In this document: positions 8,378 to 16,525 of the stretch, in pieces
Layout: each line of letters begins with the position of its first letter
Numbering within the stretch: position 1 is the first letter of the stretch
Origin: Clostridium sp. AN503
GTDB taxonomy: Bacteria > Bacillota > Clostridia > Lachnospirales > Lachnospiraceae
Length of the DNA stretch: 64,000 nt
Direction of reading: 5' to 3'
Assembly (NCBI RefSeq): GCF_040719375.1
Contig: NZ_JBFDTP010000002.1
Coordinates: 248,001 to 312,000, forward strand
The notes under the pieces: generated by a model
Database searches by the model: none
Told to the model about the DNA's origin: nothing
The model's input: the letters and a program-made list of their open reading frames with translations, nothing else
Program-made: the position numbers and the translations under genes

Positions 8378-9559
8378 ATGAAAAGAGACAGTGAAATCTT
8401 TGGTGCAGCCTGCGGCTATATTGACGCGCACCACGACGATATCATTGCCATGTGGAAACGGTTTGTGGATCTGCGCAGCGATGCCACTGAGAAGGAACGG
8501 GCGGATGCCATGGCAGTGCTTTTAAAATCGGAGCTGGAAGCAATCGGGTGCGAATGCAGGCTTTACGACGTGGGTGAGAAAAACGGATATGGCTTAGAGG
8601 CAGTTTTGGGCAAAGAACGTCCTGGCAGGCCGGTGATGTTTACCGGGCATTATGATGTGGTACCGCTGAAGGGGGACCATAAGTTCTTTATCGATGAGGA
8701 GAATAAAGCCCATGGCCTGGGGTGCCTGGATATGAAGGGCGGCATTGTAATGTCTATCTGGATCGCAAAAGCGTTGACTGAGGCAGGATGGAACGGGCGG
8801 CCCATCAAATTCGTGTTCGTGGGAGATGAGGAAAATGGGCATCAATGGGGAGATACCAAACACTTTTTAGTTTCCCATGGAGGCGGGGGCGTCTGTGCAT
8901 TCAACATGGAAACCGGGCTTTTAAACAATGCGATCTGCATTGGCCGGAAGGGAACCGGGCAGGCTACGGTCACGGTCCGGGGAGTTGCGGCTCATTCCGG
9001 TAACAATTATTCTGAAGGACGCAGCGCTATTACAGAGATGGCGCAGAAGATCCCGCAGATAGAAGCGTTGACGGATCTGGATGCCAATACAACCGTTGCA
9101 GTGACTATGATTCAGGGTGGAACCGTGCAAAATAGCATACCGCCAGTCTGTTCCTGTACCGTTGACCTGCGGTTCGGGAGTGTGGCGGAGCGGGACAGGG
9201 TTCTTGCGGCGCTTGAGGAGATCTGTGGACACACCACAGTGGACCAGACCACAGCGGAATTTGAATTCCGGGAGTTTATGGCGCCGTTTGACAGCTCAGA
9301 GGAAGTCCTTAAGCTGGCGGATTTTGTGGGCGGTATTTCGGAGGAATACGGTTTTGGGAGTATGGGAAGGGTGTTTTTAGGCGGCGGCTCAGATGCTTCT
9401 TTCATCTTACTTGGCGGTACTCCGGTGATCTGTTCCATGGGCGTTCAGGGCCAGTTTAACCATTCTGACCATGAATATGCGCTGGTGGACAGCATGTTTA
9501 AACGCGCAAAGCTGCTGGCGGCGGCTGTCTTAAGAATATCGGATTTAGAAAAACACTGA
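8378..9559 (+). CDS. M20 family metallohydrolase (peptidase/deacylase), copy 2
   Basis: A 393-residue M20 enzyme and paralogue of the protein at 6000: both share GHYD, the LDMKGGIV block, CFNMETG/AFNMETG, CIGRKG and GQFNHS near the end. Here GHYDVV (H91), GLGCLDMKGG, GDEENGH with the full Glu-Glu pair, and AAHSGN are all intact, so both metal sites should form. It likely releases an amino acid from an N-acyl, N-carbamoyl or peptide precursor in the cytoplasm; the substrate cannot be read from sequence. The 253-base gap upstream with a possible leader structure suggests separate control. The transporter at 9586 follows by 26 bases. Confidence 0.87.
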   Translation: MKRDSEIFGAACGYIDAHHDDIIAMWKRFVDLRSDATEKERADAMAVLLKSELEAIGCECRLYDVGEKNGYGLEAVLGKERPGRPVMFTGHYDVVPLKGDHKFFIDEENKAHGLGCLDMKGGIVMSIWIAKALTEAGWNGRPIKFVFVGDEENGHQWGDTKHFLVSHGGGGVCAFNMETGLLNNAICIGRKGTGQATVTVRGVAAHSGNNYSEGRSAITEMAQKIPQIEALTDLDANTTVAVTMIQGGTVQNSIPPVCSCTVDLRFGSVAERDRVLAALEEICGHTTVDQTTAEFEFREFMAPFDSSEEVLKLADFVGGISEEYGFGSMGRVFLGGGSDASFILLGGTPVICSMGVQGQFNHSDHEYALVDSMFKRAKLLAAAVLRISDLEKH

Positions 9560-9585
9560 TGGGGTGCAAATGAGGAGGGTAAGAA

Positions 9586-10767
9586 ATGTTCAGTTCAGTA
9601 TATTTCTATTTAATGATCGTGGTGGTTGTATTTGCAGTGGGGGATTTGATCGGACATGCTACCGGTGGAAAGCTGTCCGGAATGATGATGGTCATGCTGC
9701 TTTTCCTGGTGGGATTTCTGGCAAATGTGATCCCGAAGGATATCATTGACCAGGCGGGGCTAACAAAGCTTGCGACGGCAGCTACGGCAATGGTTTTGTT
9801 TAACATGGGGTCTACGATCAACATCAGGCAGCTGGTCCAGGAGTGGAAGACCGTTCTGATGGCGGCGCTCTGTATGGTGTTCTCCTGTCTGGCTATGCTG
9901 TGTGTGGCGCCGCTTGTGGGATTTGACACGGTTCTGGTGGGCATGCCGGTTATCAACGGCGCCGCTATGGCTACTTCGCTGATGACCCAGGCAGCGACAG
10001 AGCGGGGGCTTATCACAGCGGCGGCCCTGTGCGCGGTTATCTATTCTGTGCAGAAGTTTGTCGGCGCGCCGATCGCATCTGCGATGGGTCTGCGCTATGC
10101 GAAAAAACTGGTAGCCGAATTCCGGAAGGACCCGGCCGCCCATATGGAGGCTCTGGCGGTCAAGCAGAAGGGAACGGCGTCCAATAAGCCCATGTTTTAT
10201 GAGAAGCACAAGGAATTATTTACGGCAAATGTGCTGATCGCGATCGTCTGTATCGGCGCCTGGATCTCACAGGTACTGGGGTCCATCACACCGGTCAATT
10301 ACAGCATCTGGGCCTTGCTGTTGGGCTCGGTATCCGGTATTGGAGGTTATATTCCGCCGAAACCGCTTCAGCGCAGCAACTCCTACGGCCTTATGATGAT
10401 CGCAGTATTCGGTTCCATCATCCCGTCCTTAGGAAAGGTATCGCCTGCGGACCTGGGGACCATGGCATTTCAGACAATCGTGCTGTTTGCAGCGGCCTGT
10501 GTGGGAATTATCGTCATTGGCTGGATCCTTCCCGGTTGGAAGCTTGTCGGAGACCGTGATCTGGCTGTTGGGATCGGAGTAGAGCAGTTTTTGGGGTTCC
10601 CGTCCAACGTGGTTATCTGTCGTGAGGTCAGTGAGGCAGTTGGCAGGACGGACGACGAAAAGACCTTTATCGAGGAGACCTTAAGCGTTCCGTATGTGGT
10701 AGGCGGCATTACGGTGGTGACCATTTTGTCTACAATGCTGGCGGGAGTTGTCATAAATTTCCTGTAG
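9586..10767 (+). CDS. Multi-pass membrane transporter, family not assigned
   Basis: A 393-residue, strongly hydrophobic protein with about ten to eleven membrane helices and one longer cytoplasmic loop near residues 170-205 (KKLVAEFRKDPAAHMEALAV). Two pseudo-repeated halves seem present: PVINGAAMATSLMTQAATER in the first and VGIGVEQFLGFPSNVVICRE in the second, each with a polar, glycine-rich loop as in secondary symporters. It could belong near glutamate/sodium or 2-hydroxycarboxylate symporters, but I cannot place it with confidence. Context, behind two M20 hydrolases, suggests uptake of their substrate or export of a product. The ribosome site GAGGAGGGTAAGAA precedes the ATG. Confidence 0.6.
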   Translation: MFSSVYFYLMIVVVVFAVGDLIGHATGGKLSGMMMVMLLFLVGFLANVIPKDIIDQAGLTKLATAATAMVLFNMGSTINIRQLVQEWKTVLMAALCMVFSCLAMLCVAPLVGFDTVLVGMPVINGAAMATSLMTQAATERGLITAAALCAVIYSVQKFVGAPIASAMGLRYAKKLVAEFRKDPAAHMEALAVKQKGTASNKPMFYEKHKELFTANVLIAIVCIGAWISQVLGSITPVNYSIWALLLGSVSGIGGYIPPKPLQRSNSYGLMMIAVFGSIIPSLGKVSPADLGTMAFQTIVLFAAACVGIIVIGWILPGWKLVGDRDLAVGIGVEQFLGFPSNVVICREVSEAVGRTDDEKTFIEETLSVPYVVGGITVVTILSTMLAGVVINFL

Positions 10768-10781
10768 TCAGTAGAAAAAGA

Positions 10782-10828
10782 AAAACCAGAGTATCCCGGT
10801 TGGATTCCGGTGTGTACTCTGGTTTTTG
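10782..10828. terminator. Bidirectional rho-independent terminator
   Basis: AAAACCAGAGTA (from 10782) pairs with TACTCTGGTTTT (to 10826), flanked by A and T runs on both sides. It lies between convergent genes ending at 10767 and 10839 and can serve both. Confidence 0.85.
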
Positions 10829-10838
10829 TATACTATCC

Positions 10839-11573
10839 TCAGCTGTTGCCGGCTGCCTGTCCGGCAAATACTAGTGGCCTGAGGCTGTAGTGCAGAAGGT
10901 TTGCGGCAGATATTGTGTCAAATACCGGGATATTTAAATAGTCTGACACATCGTGGGAATAGGTAGCAAGATTGCTGCATTCCAGGATCACAGCCCTGAG
11001 ATCCGGAGTGCCGGCGTACAGATTTTTGGCAGCCTTAAGGACATCCCGCCGCATCAGATCGATATCCAGATGTCCAACGCCGTTGATCACGACTTCTGAA
11101 AAATGCTGCATACACTGCATTCCCTCGATGGACAGCGGTATGCTCTCCTGCCAGCCGGAATTTTTCAGATGGGTTTCTTTTAAGAAACCGGAATGGCCGG
11201 TGATGATACCGATGGTGCCGCTGCGCCCGATCATCTGCCAGATGACCGGGATCTGGCACAGGGAAGACCCTGCAAAGGGAATGTGTAGAGTTCGCCCGAT
11301 CTCCGTTTGATAGAGAGACCAGAGTCCGCAGTCGCCCACGATGCCCCGGATTCCCTGGTGTTTTAAAGTCCTGCATGCATCGATCAGCCGGTCATGGATG
11401 GCGGGGGAACCGTCGATCAAGTCTGAAAATCCTCCGTCCACGATCTGATAGCGTACCGGATAGGAGAAAGTCCCCGCATGTCCGGCGTCGCCGGGGATCC
11501 GGGGGGCCGTGCCGGAAAATACCAGGATACCGATATCCTGGCCGTAAAAAGAGTAACCGGATTGTGCGCTCAT
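10839..11573 (-). CDS. Aspartate/glutamate racemase superfamily protein
   Basis: A 244-residue protein of the two-cysteine, cofactor-independent racemase superfamily (aspartate, glutamate and hydantoin racemases, maleate isomerase). The two catalytic positions are visible: GDCGLW (C82) and LECSNL (C199). GTIGIITGHSGF near residue 119 is the glycine-rich second-half strand. A start at 11573 was chosen because GGAGGT stands directly before it; a longer frame would overlap the next gene. A role converting D- and L-forms of an amino acid or a hydantoin would fit the PLP, RidA and M20 genes that converge on it, but substrate is inference. A reverse promoter (TTGACA, 18 bases, TGCTAT) lies at 11609-11638. 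Confidence 0.78.
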   Translation of the reverse strand: MSAQSGYSFYGQDIGILVFSGTAPRIPGDAGHAGTFSYPVRYQIVDGGFSDLIDGSPAIHDRLIDACRTLKHQGIRGIVGDCGLWSLYQTEIGRTLHIPFAGSSLCQIPVIWQMIGRSGTIGIITGHSGFLKETHLKNSGWQESIPLSIEGMQCMQHFSEVVINGVGHLDIDLMRRDVLKAAKNLYAGTPDLRAVILECSNLATYSHDVSDYLNIPVFDTISAANLLHYSLRPLVFAGQAAGNS

Positions 11574-11608
11574 AAATACCTCCATATGTTCAATATTTTT
11601 AAGTGAAT

Positions 11609-11638
11609 ATAGCATGGAATAGCAGGGACGGCTGTCAA
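11609..11638 (-). promoter_or_regulatory. Promoter of the racemase gene
   Basis: On the reverse strand TTGACA (11633-11638) is followed after 18 bases by TGCTAT (11609-11614). The -35 is perfect and the -10 is weaker. Confidence 0.5.
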
Positions 11639-11661
11639 CTGGTTTACAAATAAGAAAATTC

Positions 11662-11690
11662 TTGCGTTGCCTTCCTGCATCCTTTATAAT
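11662..11690 (+). promoter_or_regulatory. Promoter of the Rpn-type gene
   Basis: TTGCGT (11662-11667), 17 bases, TATAAT (11685-11690), 50 bases before the ATG at 11741. Confidence 0.6.
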
Positions 11691-11740
11691 AAAAGTACGA
11701 GTAGAGTTTACCGCTGCTGCCGCATCAGAAAGGCAGGAGT

Positions 11741-12562
11741 ATGGGGGAGAAGAAAGCATTTTATGAATTACAGTTTCCGGATGCGTTCATGTTTGCGGCG
11801 ACGATGGAAGATGAGGAGATCTGCCGCGGCGTCCTGGAGCGTGTGATGGGGATTCCGATCAGGGCGGTAAAAGTTATAGGAGAAGCGAGCATGCTGGTGA
11901 ATCCGGACTACCGGGGCGTGCGCCTGGATGTCTATGCGGATGACAGGGCGGGAAGCGTATACAATGTGGAGATGCAGACCACGAACAAGAAAAATCTTCC
12001 CAGGCGGAGCCGTTTTTATCAGAGCCAGATGGATATGGTGGAGTTAAAGCCGGGAGAGGAGTTTAATGAGCTTCCCAAGAGTTTTATTATCTTTATCTGT
12101 ACCTTTGATCCGTTTGGGCACGGGCTTTACCGTTACACCTATATGAACCGGTGCAGTGAGACCGGTGAGGAACTTGGAGACGAAGCTTATAAGGTGTTTT
12201 TGAACACGAAGGGCAAGAATGATGCAGAGGAAGCTCCGGAGCTGGTCCGTTTTTTAAAGTATGTGGACGGCGCGGCTACTGCGGAGGAGAGTCAGTCAGA
12301 TGAGCTGCTCAGTAAGATTGAGGCAAGGATTGCGGAGATCAAGCAGAGCCGGGGAATGGAGGTGAGGTATATGCTGTTCAGCGAGATGCTCAGCGATGAG
12401 CGGAAGGAGGGACGTCTGGAAGGCCTTGAGGAAGGTCGGAATAAGCTTTTGCAGCTTATGAATTCCATGATAGCTGATGGAGATGCCGATAAGTTACCTC
12501 TCCTCAGCAAGGATGCAGGATTTCTTCAGGAGATGTTTGAAAAGTATCATATAGAGGCTTGA
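11741..12562 (+). CDS. Rpn family PD-(D/E)XK nuclease / putative transposase-like protein
   Basis: A 273-residue protein of the Rpn/PDDEXK_2 family. The N-terminus FPDAFMFAATMEDEEICRGV is typical, and RGVRLDVYADDRAG followed by YNVEMQ near residue 75 supplies the D-x(n)-E-x-Q active site of this nuclease fold. The C-terminal part is rich in Glu, Lys and Arg and probably helical (DERKEGRLEGLEEGRNK). Relatives promote recombination or are annotated as transposases; here there are no terminal repeats, so it is not shown to be mobile. Its own promoter and a 13-bp hairpin after the stop make it a single-gene unit. Confidence 0.83.
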   Translation: MGEKKAFYELQFPDAFMFAATMEDEEICRGVLERVMGIPIRAVKVIGEASMLVNPDYRGVRLDVYADDRAGSVYNVEMQTTNKKNLPRRSRFYQSQMDMVELKPGEEFNELPKSFIIFICTFDPFGHGLYRYTYMNRCSETGEELGDEAYKVFLNTKGKNDAEEAPELVRFLKYVDGAATAEESQSDELLSKIEARIAEIKQSRGMEVRYMLFSEMLSDERKEGRLEGLEEGRNKLLQLMNSMIADGDADKLPLLSKDAGFLQEMFEKYHIEA

Positions 12563-12576
12563 CATATCGGGCTTCG

Positions 12577-12604
12577 CCGCAGCCGGTATCTATACCGGCT
12601 GCGG
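12577..12604 (+). terminator. Hairpin after the Rpn gene
   Basis: CCGCAGCCGGTAT and ATACCGGCTGCGG form a perfect 13-bp inverted repeat with only two bases between, 15 bases after the stop. There is no T-run, so termination is likely but not certain. Confidence 0.5.
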
Positions 12605-12859
12605 GAATCTAAGGTTTTCAGGAATTAATCTTTTATCTTTTAATTCCGGCAGAGATTGTGAAAATGACAAATGAGTTCTACAAATCATAAAAATCATATG
12701 ATAAAAGATGCATTGGCAGCGGTAAATCTATTCGGCACAGTGTGATCAGATTTGTATCTTTTAGTTACTTGGCGTATCGCCGCAGGTTTTCAAAAATTTT
12801 GGAATTGAATTGAGGATGGAGGGATGTCTCTGTGGTTGCAGCCTGATTTGGAGGATTTA

Positions 12860-13048
12860 TGTTGAAATACACGCAGATAGACTTTATAATGGAGGTATCA
12901 GATACTTATATGCAAGGAAGTACGCAAAGAGTTACAGGAAACTGTGAGGAGAGAAGTTTTGGAAGAAGGCTCATGCCTTTTTCTGATCGGACAGGTCTGG
13001 AAAAAACTGGACAAAAGCGCAGCAAAAGCAGATATGGCAAAATTATGA
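12860..13048 (+). pseudogene. Frameshifted remnant, perhaps C-terminus of an Rpn-like gene
   Basis: Two frames carry protein-like text. One begins MLKYTQIDFIMEVSDTY at 12859; another, from about 12911, reads CKEVRKELQETVRREVLEEG and then FLIGQVWKKLDKSAAKADM, ending with TGA at 13046. The second stretch is charged and helical like the tails of Rpn-type proteins, but it has no start codon in frame and a stop just upstream. I read this as a decayed gene end with a frameshift near 12910. The preceding 12605-12858 is AT-rich and shows no gene. Confidence 0.45.
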
Positions 13049-13064
13049 TAAGGGGATATGAAAA

Positions 13065-14036
13065 ATGATAAAGATGGGGATTATCGGGGCGGGCAGGATC
13101 GCCGGCTTCATGGGGGAAACGTTACAGGGGATGGAGACAGTGGCAAGGTATGCGATTGCGGCACGGAATCTTGAGCGGGCAAAAGCCTTTGCGGACCAAT
13201 ATGGATTTGAGAAAGCATATGGCTCTTATGAGGAGATGCTTGAAGATCCGTCGGTGGATCTGGTGTATGTGGCTACGCCTCATTCCCACCACTATGACCA
13301 TGTGAAGCTGTGTCTGGAGCACGGCAAGCATGTGCTCTGCGAGAAAGCCTTTACGGTCAATGAGGGGCAGGCGCGGGAGCTGTTTGCCATGGCAAAGGAG
13401 AAAGGGCTTCTCTTAACGGAGGCCATCTGGACCAGGTATATGCCGATGCGCAGGACACTGGAGGAGGTGCTGGCAAGCGGGATCATCGGGACGCCCCATA
13501 TGTTGGCGGCCAATCTCTCTTATATCATCGACTGGAAGGACCGGATCACAAAACCGGAACTGGCCGGAGGGGCGCTGTTGGATATCGGCATTTATACCCT
13601 GAATTTTGCGTCTATGGTATTTGGCGATGATATTGAGAATATTACCGGTACAGCGGTATTCAATGAACATGGTATGGACATGCAGGAGAATATCACGCTT
13701 GTGTATAAGGACGGCAGGATGGCGGCCTTAAATGCCAGCGCCCGCAGCTTAAGTGACCGCAGAGGGATCATATATGGCGATAAGGGATATATCGAGACGG
13801 AGAACATCAACAACTGCGGAGGGATCAAGGTATTTGATACCGACCGGAAACTGGTTGCCGCCTATGAGACGCCGAAGCAGATCACCGGCTATGAATATGA
13901 GGTGGAGGCCTGTGTCCATGCGATCGAGCACGGGGAGCTTGAATGTCCTCAGATGCCTCATGAGGAGACGTTGCGTATGCTTCAGTGGATGGATGAGCTG
14001 AGGCGGCAATGGGGGATCGTGTATCCGATGGAATAA
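13065..14036 (+). CDS. Gfo/Idh/MocA family oxidoreductase
   Basis: A 323-residue NAD(P)-dependent dehydrogenase. The Rossmann motif GIIGAGRIA is at residue 5, VYVATPHSHHYDH near residue 68 and the catalytic-region lysine in HVLCEKAFTVN near residue 95 (usual EKP is EKA here). The C-terminal alpha/beta domain includes GGALLDIGIYTLNF. Such enzymes oxidise or reduce sugars, inositols or dihydrodiols. The ATG follows AAGGGGATATGAAAA. No sugar gene adjoins, so the substrate is open. Confidence 0.88.
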   Translation: MIKMGIIGAGRIAGFMGETLQGMETVARYAIAARNLERAKAFADQYGFEKAYGSYEEMLEDPSVDLVYVATPHSHHYDHVKLCLEHGKHVLCEKAFTVNEGQARELFAMAKEKGLLLTEAIWTRYMPMRRTLEEVLASGIIGTPHMLAANLSYIIDWKDRITKPELAGGALLDIGIYTLNFASMVFGDDIENITGTAVFNEHGMDMQENITLVYKDGRMAALNASARSLSDRRGIIYGDKGYIETENINNCGGIKVFDTDRKLVAAYETPKQITGYEYEVEACVHAIEHGELECPQMPHEETLRMLQWMDELRRQWGIVYPME

Positions 14037-14045
14037 TGTGGATTT

Positions 14046-14270
14046 ATGCCGGGAGTGCTGCTTGTCCCACTCCGCCCGGTCCTTACCCGCAATAAAAGCC
14101 TCAGCATGATCCTTCCGATGGCGTTGGTTTTTATTATTAACGCATTTATTCCATTGGCTGGAAAAGAAGGGTTTGCTGTTTTGCTCTGCATGGCGGTTAC
14201 TGCGGCTGGGGCATTTGTTTTATATAAAAAAGGAATCATTACGATGACACATAAAAGTGGATTGAAATAA
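14046..14270 (+). CDS. Doubtful small membrane ORF or gene remnant
   Basis: A 74-codon frame with two hydrophobic stretches (LSMILPMALVFIINAFIPLAG and GFAVLLCMAVTAAGAFVLY). It starts nine bases after the dehydrogenase stop but has no ribosome site, and I recognise no family. It may be the C-terminal fragment of a larger membrane protein. Confidence 0.3.
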   Translation: MPGVLLVPLRPVLTRNKSLSMILPMALVFIINAFIPLAGKEGFAVLLCMAVTAAGAFVLYKKGIITMTHKSGLK

Positions 14271-14298
14271 TAGACATTTTTTATACCACAAGTATAAT
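14271..14298 (+). promoter_or_regulatory. Promoter of the rtcB leader
   Basis: TAGACA (14271-14276), 16 bases, TATAAT (14293-14298). It is the only clear promoter between the dehydrogenase and rtcB. Confidence 0.6.
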
Positions 14299-14314
14299 GA
14301 CAAATCCACCAAAA

Positions 14315-14331
14315 GATGTTATAGTAACATC
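14315..14331. promoter_or_regulatory. 17-bp palindrome downstream of the rtcB promoter, operator candidate
   Basis: GATGTTA TAG TAACATC is a perfect dyad with seven-base arms, 16 bases downstream of the -10 hexamer, where a repressor would block the start of transcription. Confidence 0.5.
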
Positions 14332-14372
14332 AGAAAGAAAAGCGGACTGAAAAGTCCAGAAAGGAAATCAGG

Positions 14373-14504
14373 ATGATGAACACAGTTATCAGGCGCGATT
14401 ATTTTATAAGCGAACACTACCCGGCACTGAGTGAAAACCAGAGCCTGTGTTTCATGCACTCATTTAAGATAATGCGAGAACGATACTGTGTAGAGATCTG
14501 TTGA
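14373..14504 (+). CDS. Possible 43-residue leader ORF before rtcB
   Basis: ATG at 14373 is preceded by GAAAGGAAATCAGG and opens 43 codons to TGA at 14502 (MMNTVIRRDYFISEHYPALS, then further residues ending RYCVEIC). It begins 15 bases after a GAAA-tetraloop hairpin (GGACT GAAA AGTCC, 14344-14357) and ends 38 bases before a terminator. No family is recognised; a leader peptide or small protein is equally possible. Confidence 0.35.
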   Translation: MMNTVIRRDYFISEHYPALSENQSLCFMHSFKIMRERYCVEIC

Positions 14505-14542
14505 CAGATTTCCTGTATATGCAGCAGTATAGTTTAGTATGG

Positions 14543-14578
14543 AAACCGCTTATCTTTTATGAGATTGGCGGTTTTTTT
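14543..14578 (+). terminator. Terminator or attenuator in the rtcB leader
   Basis: AAACCGC (14543-14549) pairs with GCGGTTT (14568-14574), inner ATCT pairs with AGAT, and a seven-T run ends at 14578. No promoter is evident between it and rtcB at 14674, so read-through or attenuation would be needed. Confidence 0.65.
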
Positions 14579-14673
14579 GATGCCTGGAGACGCGCGTTGC
14601 TTGTTTTGGTGAGAGAGATTTTGGCGGAGGATCCAGGCGGAAGATTCAGAGAAACAGGGAAAGGAGAAAAAAC

Positions 14674-15876
14674 ATGTTCGAGATAAAAGGAGCAGTGAAC
14701 ACGGCAATCTGCTACGCGAAGGTAGTGGAGGAGGAAGCTATAGCACAGATCAGGAGAATGTGCGATTATGAATTTACAGAAGGAAGCCGGATCCGGATCA
14801 TGCCGGATGTCCATGCGGGGAAGGGCTGTACCATCGGAACGACCATGACGATCACCGATAAAGCGGTGCCGAATATCGTGGGGGTTGACATCGGCTGCGG
14901 CATGTATACGGTGGATTTAGGGAAAGCCGACGTGGATTTTGAGAAGCTGGATGAAGCGGCCCACTATGTGCCTTCCGGCATGCACATCTGGGAGGGGCGG
15001 CAGGAGAAGTTTGATCTAGAGGAGCTGCGCTGCTACCGGAGCCTTAGGAACACCAAATGGCTGGAGCGGAGTATCGGTACGCTTGGCGGCGGGAACCACT
15101 TTATTGAGGTGGATCAGGCGGGGGATGGCAGAAAGTATCTGGTGATCCATACCGGCAGCCGGAACCTGGGAAAGCAGGTGGCTGAGTTGTACCAGCAGCT
15201 TGCCATTGACTTAAATAAGGGGAAAGAGACCTATTTCCAGCAGAGGGATGAGATCATCCGGACTTATAAAGAACAGGGACGGCGCAGTGAGATCCAGGCA
15301 GCTCTTGAAGCGATCTCATGGAGTAAAAGGGAGGCCACGATGCCGGAGGACCTGTGCTATCTGTACGGGACGTATTTTGAGGATTACTTACACGATGTGG
15401 AGATCTGTCAGCGGTTTGCAAAAAGGAACCGGGAAAAGATCGCGGAAGTGCTCTTGGCCCGCACGGGAATGTGGGGCGGCGAGAGCTTTCACACCATCCA
15501 CAATTACATTGATACAGAGGAAATGATCTTAAGGAAGGGCGCCATTGCGGCCCACAAGGGAGAGAAGGTGCTGATCCCGATCAATATGCGGGATGGAAGC
15601 GTGCTGGCTGTGGGGAAGGGCAATCCGGAATGGAATGACTCCGCGCCCCACGGGGCAGGGCGTCTCATGTCCAGGACCAGGGCAAAGAACACCCTTGACA
15701 TGGAGGAATACAAACATGTGATGGAAGGGATTTTTACCACATCGGTGAATGAGGCTACCCTGGATGAGGCACCGATGGCATATAAATCCCTGGAGGACAT
15801 CATAGACGTCATTGAGGAATCGGTAGATGTCATAGAGGTGATGAAACCGGTTTATAATTTTAAGGCATCCGACTAG
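14674..15876 (+). CDS. rtcB: RtcB-type RNA ligase
   Basis: A 400-residue RtcB protein, which joins 2',3'-cyclic phosphate (or 3'-phosphate) RNA ends to 5'-OH ends with GTP and manganese. Family motifs: MPDVHAGKGCTIG near residue 43, VGVDIGCGMYTVDLG near 73, GTLGGGNHFIEV near 135, IHTGSRNLGKQV near 160, and APHGAGR with the histidine (H326) that is guanylylated in characterised RtcB. Length fits the compact bacterial RtcB type. The ribosome site AAAGGAG precedes the ATG. No rtcA or archease gene is next to it; instead a small HTH gene and three tRNA genes follow. Confidence 0.92.
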   Translation: MFEIKGAVNTAICYAKVVEEEAIAQIRRMCDYEFTEGSRIRIMPDVHAGKGCTIGTTMTITDKAVPNIVGVDIGCGMYTVDLGKADVDFEKLDEAAHYVPSGMHIWEGRQEKFDLEELRCYRSLRNTKWLERSIGTLGGGNHFIEVDQAGDGRKYLVIHTGSRNLGKQVAELYQQLAIDLNKGKETYFQQRDEIIRTYKEQGRRSEIQAALEAISWSKREATMPEDLCYLYGTYFEDYLHDVEICQRFAKRNREKIAEVLLARTGMWGGESFHTIHNYIDTEEMILRKGAIAAHKGEKVLIPINMRDGSVLAVGKGNPEWNDSAPHGAGRLMSRTRAKNTLDMEEYKHVMEGIFTTSVNEATLDEAPMAYKSLEDIIDVIEESVDVIEVMKPVYNFKASD

Positions 15877-15919
15877 GACAGACCTGTCCCGGTCGGAGCC
15901 GGAACAGGAGGAACAGGAA

Positions 15920-16273
15920 ATGGTGACGATACCAGCCATTGATATGGTGGGAACCGGACGGAATATTGCGGAGTTAAGACAGCGGGCCGGGCTGTCGGTG
16001 AGGGAGCTGCAGGCGGTGTTTGGGTTTGCCACGCCGCAGGCGATCTACAAGTGGCAGCATGGGACCGCCATGCCCACGATCGATAACCTGGTGGTCCTGG
16101 CGGTTTTATTCCAGGTACACATTGATGATATTCTGGTCCTGGATATTGCAGGGACGGAGGCAGAGGAAGAATGTATGGCGGAATATCACTATGGGTATCA
16201 GCCGGAGTATGCCAAAATAAAGCATGCTGAATCGGAGTATGCGGTATCCGCCTGCGCGGCAGCCTGTGCATAA
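15920..16273 (+). CDS. Small XRE-like helix-turn-helix protein
   Basis: A 117-residue protein with an N-terminal helix-turn-helix: GRNIAELRQRAGLSVRELQA, then FATPQAIYKWQHGTAMPTID, the familiar Cro/C1-type pattern, and NLVVLAVLFQVHIDDIL closing the domain near residue 75. The remaining 40 residues are acidic and then Ala/Cys-rich (YAVSACAAACA) with no recognised domain. It starts 43 bases after rtcB behind AGGAGG and may regulate the rtcB unit; the palindrome at 14315 is a candidate target. Confidence 0.75.
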   Translation: MVTIPAIDMVGTGRNIAELRQRAGLSVRELQAVFGFATPQAIYKWQHGTAMPTIDNLVVLAVLFQVHIDDILVLDIAGTEAEEECMAEYHYGYQPEYAKIKHAESEYAVSACAAACA

Positions 16274-16302
16274 ATGGTGCGCAGATTTATATAAAAGTCG
16301 CT

Positions 16303-16358
16303 GGCTCTGCACACGGAGACTGCGCATAAGCTGCAGGCTCTGCATATGGAGCCTGCGC
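16303..16358 (+). repeat. Direct repeat before the tRNA cluster
   Basis: Two copies of a 23-base unit starting GGCTCTGCA (16303-16325 and 16336-16358), period 33, differ at three positions. They sit between the HTH gene and the first tRNA. Purpose unknown. Confidence 0.6.
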
Positions 16359-16360
16359 CG

Positions 16361-16433
16361 GGTCCCCTGGTCTAAAGGGAAGGACGCCAGCCTTTCACGC
16401 TGGAGATGTCGGGTTCAAGTCCCGCGGGGATCA
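16361..16433 (+). tRNA. tRNA-Glu (TTC)
   Basis: A 73-base cloverleaf: acceptor GGTCCCC pairs with GGGGATC (one G-T pair), anticodon loop CTTTCAC gives TTC at 16394-16396, T-arm GTCGGGTTCAAGTCCCGC. No encoded CCA. Confidence 0.93.
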
Positions 16434-16437
16434 TTTT

Positions 16438-16520
16438 GGATGGGTATGCCCAGCGGCGAGGGCAGCAGACTGTAAATCTGTTACAAGGAAACACCGCAGG
16501 TTCGAGTCCTGCCCCATCCA
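16438..16520 (+). tRNA. tRNA-Tyr (GTA)
   Basis: An 83-base class II tRNA: acceptor GGATGGG pairs with CCCATCC, anticodon loop CTGTAAA gives GTA at 16472-16474, a variable arm follows and the T-arm is GCAGGTTCGAGTCCTGC. Discriminator A, no encoded CCA. Confidence 0.93.
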
Positions 16521-16525
16521 TTTAC

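Noticed and set aside
12859..13068. 69-codon forward frame as an intact gene
   Set aside because: Only its first part looks protein-like; the better coding text continues in another frame, so it is treated as a remnant.
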